Below, in pieces: positions 59,495 to 64,000 of a stretch of 64,000 nucleotides of DNA. The position numbers and the translations under genes were made by a program. Below the pieces are notes generated by a model. It made no database searches, had not been told where the DNA came from, and saw only the letters and a list, made by a program, of their open reading frames with translations. Positions within the stretch are counted from its first letter, which is position 1, and every line of letters starts with the position of its first letter. The DNA is taken from contig OY970285.1 of NCBI GenBank assembly GCA_963716005.1, forward strand, positions 2,294,001-2,358,000, read 5' to 3'. Origin of the DNA: CAVRUF01 sp963716005. GTDB lineage: Bacteria; Actinomycetota; Thermoleophilia; Gaiellales; Gaiellaceae.

Positions 59495-62400
59495 TTAGTA
59501 GAGCGCCTTGATCCGCTTGCGGAGTTCCCTCGCCTCCGCCTTCGTGAACGCCTTGCCCGTCTCGAGCTTCACCGTCACGTCGGCGATGACCAGCGCGACC
59601 GTCTTCACGAGCTCGTTGCCGTGCGCGTCGGCGATCTCTGCCGCCTGGAGCGCGGCGCAGACGAGCTTCGCGACCGAGGCCTTGGACGAGTACGCCTTCG
59701 CCAGCGCGCAGACCTCGTCGTACGGGCTCATCTCGGGCGGAACGGCCGTGATGACGACCGTGTCGCGGTACTCCGTGACGCCGCCGTCCTTGTCGCGGAT
59801 CTGGCCGCCGACCGAGAGCGTGCCGGCCGTCGAGGCCGAGCACGTCGCCGACGCGGCGGAACCGAATGCGCCGTAGCCCGAGCCGCAGTCGAACGCGTAC
59901 TCGAACCCTGCGGCGGTATCAGCCGCGGACGGGTCGGTCTGGCCCGTGAACGTCAGCGTGAACGTTCCGGCCGGCGCCGTGTCGGGCGCGGTGAACGTCC
60001 CTGTCGGAGCAACGTTCGTCACCGTGACCGTCGCGGCCGCGGTTGCCGTCGCTCCTGACGGATCGGTCGCCTGCACGGTCACCGTCCGCGTGGCCGGGCC
60101 GTCGTCCCAGGTGAAGGTCGGCGACTGGCCGCTCGTCTCGAACGTGCCGTTGTCGTCGAGATCCCAGGCGTACGTGAGCGCGTCGCCGTCCGGATCGGAC
60201 CCGAAGCCGAGAGCGCGGTCGAGCCGCCTTCGGCGATCGTGTACGGCCCGCCCGCCGAGACCGACGGGGCACGGTTCAGCACGAGCTTCACGAGCTGCGG
60301 GTCGTGGTCGGAGGCCTGGTCGGCGAACTCCGCGTTCACGTGCACGACGTCGTACGCGAACGGCTTCCCGAAGATCGCGTCGCTCACGAGGATGTGGTCC
60401 AGCGACTGCGAGTTGCCCTCGAACACGTACGTGTACTGCTCGTTCGCCGGCAGCGTCTCGAGCAGCGTGTGGAGCGGCGTGGCCTCGAGGATCGAGGCCG
60501 TCTGGGAGAAGTGGAAGTCGTTCAGGTCACCCAAGACGACCACGTTCCCGGCCGGGTTTGCGGCCAGGATCGCCTGCGAGAAGTCGCGGACGATCGTCGC
60601 CTGCTGGTGACGCTGCGTCTCGGTCACGCGAACCGGCGGCTGCCTGTGCCCGAAGAGCGGGTCGTCGCCGCCCTTCGAATTGAAGTGGTTCACGATCACG
60701 AACAGCTTCTTGCCCGCGTAGGTGAACTGCCCGGCGAGCGGCTTGCGGCTCGCGTTGAAGGCCGTGTTGGTCGGGTCGATGCGGCCCGGGCTGAACGCGA
60801 GGTCGCCGCTCGGGAGCACCGAGTTCGCCGTCGTCGAGCCTCCGCCCGGCGCGTCCACGAACGCGAGCCCGCGGTCGGTTCGGTAGAAGAACGCGACGCG
60901 GATGTTCCCGCCCGGCTCGCCTCCGTCGGAGCCGTTCACCGGGTTGACCTGGCGGTAGGAGTACGCCGGGCCGCCCGCGGTGACGATCGCCGCAGCGAGC
61001 CGGTCGAGCGTGAGGTTCGCGTCGACGGTGCCGTCGTTCGCCGCGCCGGTGTTGTCCTGGACCTCCTCGAGCCCGAGGAGATCGGGGGACTTCATGTTCG
61101 CGACGATGATCTGCGCGAGCCGGTCGAACTTCGACTGCGGGTCGCCCGGATCGAGGTTCTCGACGTTGAACGTCGCCACGGACAGCTCGTTCGGGCCCGC
61201 GGTGGTCGTCGTCTCGGGCGTGACGCCGTCGTGGACGGCGACGAGCGGCGTGGTCGCCTCGAGCACGAAGACGCCGAAGTTGTAGTCGAGCACTCCCTGG
61301 ACCGGGCCCGCGTAGTGGTCGCCGACGTTCATGACCGCGGCGGGGACGATCTGGTCGTCGATCACGACGCGCTCCGGGTTGAAGTCGCTCGCGGTGATGA
61401 GGATCCCGCCGCGCGGCGTGCGCCCGGTCGTGCCGGCGCCGTTCTGCGCCAGCACGGGCGTCTCGCCGAACGAGTTCGTCGGGCCGACGGCGACCGGGAC
61501 GCCGAGGTCGAGCCGCATCATCTCGAGGCTCTCCCAGAAATCGATCCCATCGCTGGCCGGCTCGAAGACGCCGCTCGTCTCGATCTCGCCGGTCGCGTCG
61601 TCGTCGATCACCTCGGTCGGCGGCACGCGACCGCCGGGCCCGATGAGCGTCGCCGCGGGAACCGGAGCGAGCGGCTGGAGCACGGTGATAGTGAGCGGCG
61701 CGACGAGCTCGGTGTTCGTGAGCCCGGCCGCCCCCGGGCGGAACTCGCTGACGCGCCCGGAGACCTGCACGCCGTTCCCGACCGTGACGGTCGGAGCGGC
61801 GCTCGTGAAGACGAAGATCGCCTCGGAGGTGTCCGGATTCGCGTCCGGCGCCGGATCCTGGATGTAGAAGCCGTTGCCCTTCACCGCGGTGACGACGCCG
61901 GTGGTCGCGACGTTCTGGTTCGCGCGCGGCGAGATGTGGGCCGCGCCCTGGATGTCGTGGATCGGAATCGGCACGACCGGCGCGGCGACCGTGAACGAGA
62001 ACACGTGGTCGGCCGGCAGGTTGTCCGGCGGATCCGACGTGTCGACGTCGTGGATCATCGTCGCGGTGACGGTGACCGTGCAGGCCTCGCCCGGCGCGAA
62101 GTCGATCGCGCTGTCGAGCGTGTACGTCCGCTTGTCGGCCGAGAAGGAGACCGCGGGTGAGCGGAAGCCGGACGGGCACGCGATCGAGAACGCGTCCACG
62201 TCGGCGTTGACCGCCTCGCTGAAGCCGACGGTCACGTTGGCGTTCGTCGCGACGCCTGTGTCGCCGTTCGCGGGCGTGGTCGAGGTGACGGTGGGCCCGA
62301 CCTCGGGAGGAGGCGTGCCGCACGGTGCCGCTGTCGTCGCCGAGTTGCGCGGGGTCGGAAGCCCGGCCGTGAAGTCCGCTGCGTTCGAGTCGGTGTCGGT

Positions 62401-62985
62401 ACAGCCGTGCTCGGCGCGCACTGCGGCCGTCGAAGCGGCCAGCGTCGGCGCCGGAGCGGTTTCTGAGAAGTTCGCGTTGCCGTACCCGACGAGATCGAGG
62501 ATCAGCGCGGTCTGCGCCACGGAACAGGGCGTAGAGCTCCCGTTACACGCGAGCGAGGTCGCCTGCTGGACGAGCGCCACTTTGCCTGCGGTCGCGCTCA
62601 TGGCGATCGAGCCGGAGGCGTCGGTCGGAGGCAGCGGAGCGCCCACGGCGCCGGCGACGGTTCCCTCGCCGACGAGCAGGTAGCCGCCCGCCGGGATGGT
62701 CACGGCCGGAAGCGCGGTGGCCGTGAAGTTCCCGGTCCCGGTCGCGCTGGCGTACTGCACGGACCAGCCCGCGACGGACTGCGGCGTGGTGCCGCGGTTG
62801 AAGAGCTCGATGAAGTCGGTGTTGTAGACGGCGCCGGATGCGGCGCTCGTCGATCCTCCGCCTCCGTAGACCTGGCTGATGACGATGGACGGCGAAGGGC
62901 CGTTCGGTGGCAGTGCTGCCGCTCCCCCGACGGCGAACAGTGCGACGACGGCAACTACGGTGAAGCGCGAAACCAAGCTGGGCAC
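59495..62985 (-). CDS. Large secreted nuclease with LTD, OB-like, EEP and PKD domains, frameshifted
   Basis: An about 1160-aa exported protein of the ExeM/NucH type. Order: signal peptide (1-25), lamin-tail domain (about 30-190; SPSIVISQVYGGGG), an Ig-like segment with TSTTPANGDTGV, an OB-like region (about 355-470), an endonuclease/exonuclease/phosphatase domain (about 610-900; SVATFNVENLDPGDP, LGLEEVQD, NHFNSKG, LGDLNDF, SDHDPQL) and two PKD-like domains. Catalytic Glu, Asn and His are all present. The frame breaks near 60215. It would degrade extracellular DNA. GAGGGGG precedes GTG 62985. Confidence 0.82.
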
Positions 62986-63134
62986 GGGCGATACCCCCTC
63001 GTTTGCGGCAGATGTCGGACGTTGGGCAGGTTCAGCATCTTCCTCTACCCCCGGAGGGGTCAAGTCGGATGTCCTGATCGTCACCGTTCGGTTACACGCG
63101 CGTGACGGGCGCGGCGCGCAGCTACGCTCGTCCG

Positions 63135-64000
63135 GTGGCTCTGAGAGAGGACATCCGCAACGTCGCCATCGTGGCGCACGTCGATCACGGCAAGACGACG
63201 CTCGTCGACGCGATGCTCTGGCAGTCCGGCTCCTTCCGGGCCAACCAGGACGTGGCCGAGCGGGTCATGGACTCGATGGACCTCGAGCGCGAGAAGGGCA
63301 TCACGATCCTGGCCAAGAACACCGCCGTTCGCCACGGCGGCGTGAAGATCAACATCGTCGACACGCCCGGCCATGCGGATTTCGGCGGAGAGGTCGAGCG
63401 CGGGCTCACGATGGTGGACGGCGTACTCCTGCTCGTCGACGCGAGCGAGGGCCCGCTGCCGCAGACGCGCTTCGTCCTGCGCAAGGCGCTCGAGGCGCGG
63501 CTGCCGCTGATCCTCGTCGTGAACAAGGTCGACCGCCCCGACGCGCGGATCGCCGAGGTCGTGGACGAGGTCTACGCGCTCTTCCTCGACCTCGACGCCG
63601 ACGAGAGCCAGATCGAGTTTCCGATCGTCTACTGCGAACGCGCGCGCGGGACAGGCCGGGTTCTCGGCCGACAACCTCGCAGACGATCTCGAGCCGCTGT
63701 TCGAGACGCTGCTGAAGAACATTCCGGCGCCGTACTACACGGACGGGCCATCCGCTCCAGGCGCTCGTGACCAACCTCGACGCGTCCCCGTACGTCGGCC
63801 GGCTCGCGCTGTGCCGCGTGTGGGAGGGGACGATCCGCCAGGGCCAGCAGATCGCCTGGTGCCGCGCGGACGGCGAGATCGAGCGCGCCAAGGTGAACGA
63901 GCTCTACGTGACCGAGGCGCTCGACCGCGTCGAGGCCGCCGAGGCCGGGCCGGGCGAGCTGATCGCGGTCGCCGGCATCCCCGAGGTGACGATCGGCGAG
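63135..64000 (+). CDS. typA: Translational GTPase TypA/BipA, partial, two frameshifts
   Basis: The first about 290 residues of a ribosome-bound GTPase. G1 AHVDHGKTTLVD, G2 EREKGITI, G3 DTPGHADFGGEVER and G4 NKVDRP are all intact; the lack of an EF-G G-domain insert and the LAKNTAV segment point to TypA. Breaks near 63640 (TGCGAAC for TGCAAC) and 63747 (GGGCCAT for GGGCAT) vanish when one base is removed, after which domain 2 continues to the window end. GTG has TACGCT 6 nt upstream. TypA is not expected to be a pseudogene here. Confidence 0.9.

Noticed and set aside
60304..62160. 618-aa plus-strand open frame opposite the nuclease
   Set aside because: Arg/Val/Glu-rich shadow of a high-GC gene with no domain, and the nuclease motifs lie on the other strand.
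1..64000. CRISPR array, tRNA, rRNA, insertion sequence or prophage
   Set aside because: No regularly spaced repeats, cloverleaf, rRNA segment, transposase or integrase was recognised anywhere in the window.

Overview
This is a GC-rich chromosomal window with actinobacterial character: start codons are often GTG or TTG, and it carries a SigR/RsrA-type redox sigma and anti-sigma pair, a thiol-dependent-formaldehyde-dehydrogenase-like MDR enzyme beside an MBL hydrolase, heme A synthase CtaA, a SpoIVB-type S55 protein and a monoderm-type Tad/Flp pilus locus without a secretin. I infer Actinomycetota, perhaps a deep class such as Thermoleophilia; this is not proven. No rRNA, tRNA, CRISPR array, transposase or phage gene was found.

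Layout: 1-8.7 kb holds the start of aconitase, an HtrA protease, a carboxylate-amine ligase with an HMA protein, sigR/rsrA, a RodZ-like/LytR_C protein, an amidohydrolase, a secreted metalloprotease, an M24 peptidase and a lipoprotein. 8.7-13.7 kb is a six-gene minus-strand operon encoding a YcnI-like protein, CopC, two secreted proteins of unknown function and two paralogous histidine-bearing membrane proteins; it looks like an envelope copper-handling locus with undescribed parts. 13.8-28.5 kb is metabolic and housekeeping: M16 peptidase, thioesterase, SIS protein, class V aminotransferase, epimerase, Mug glycosylase, S55 peptidase, NadE, a PKD/PASTA protein, SDR, acyl-CoA synthetase and an MFS exporter.

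28.5-38.6 kb carries two XRE-TPR regulators, each next to a previously unannotated short ORF for a signal-peptide-like peptide (33 and 28 aa). Between them lie a sulfurtransferase, a DDAH-family hydrolase, ctaA, a PAC2 protein and an SF2 helicase. The regulator/peptide pairs are the best candidates for an undescribed signalling system. 38.6-45 kb holds a protein of unknown function, a 90-nt palindromic element, a multicopper oxidase/ZIP transporter operon, a tiny basic protein, a VOC protein, a lipid kinase, DUF192 and a peptidoglycan-peptidase-like protein.

45.3-53.5 kb is a complete-looking tad operon (flp, tadE, cpaB, cpaE/tadZ, cpaF, a VWA-TadB fusion, tadC, a VWA-containing tadG) ending in a strong hairpin. 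53.8-64 kb holds a long coiled-coil protein, a Nudix protein, two lamin-tail-domain secreted proteins (one a large nuclease), the MDR/MBL pair, a VOC protein and the start of typA.

Two window-wide patterns matter. At least fifteen genes, including nadE and typA, are interrupted by frameshifts; most are restored by removing one base, so sequencing or assembly error is much more likely than decay. Many single-gene or operon-first starts lie 6-8 nt after a TANNNT box with no Shine-Dalgarno, which indicates common leaderless transcripts, while operon-internal genes use Shine-Dalgarno sites or overlapping stop/start codons.
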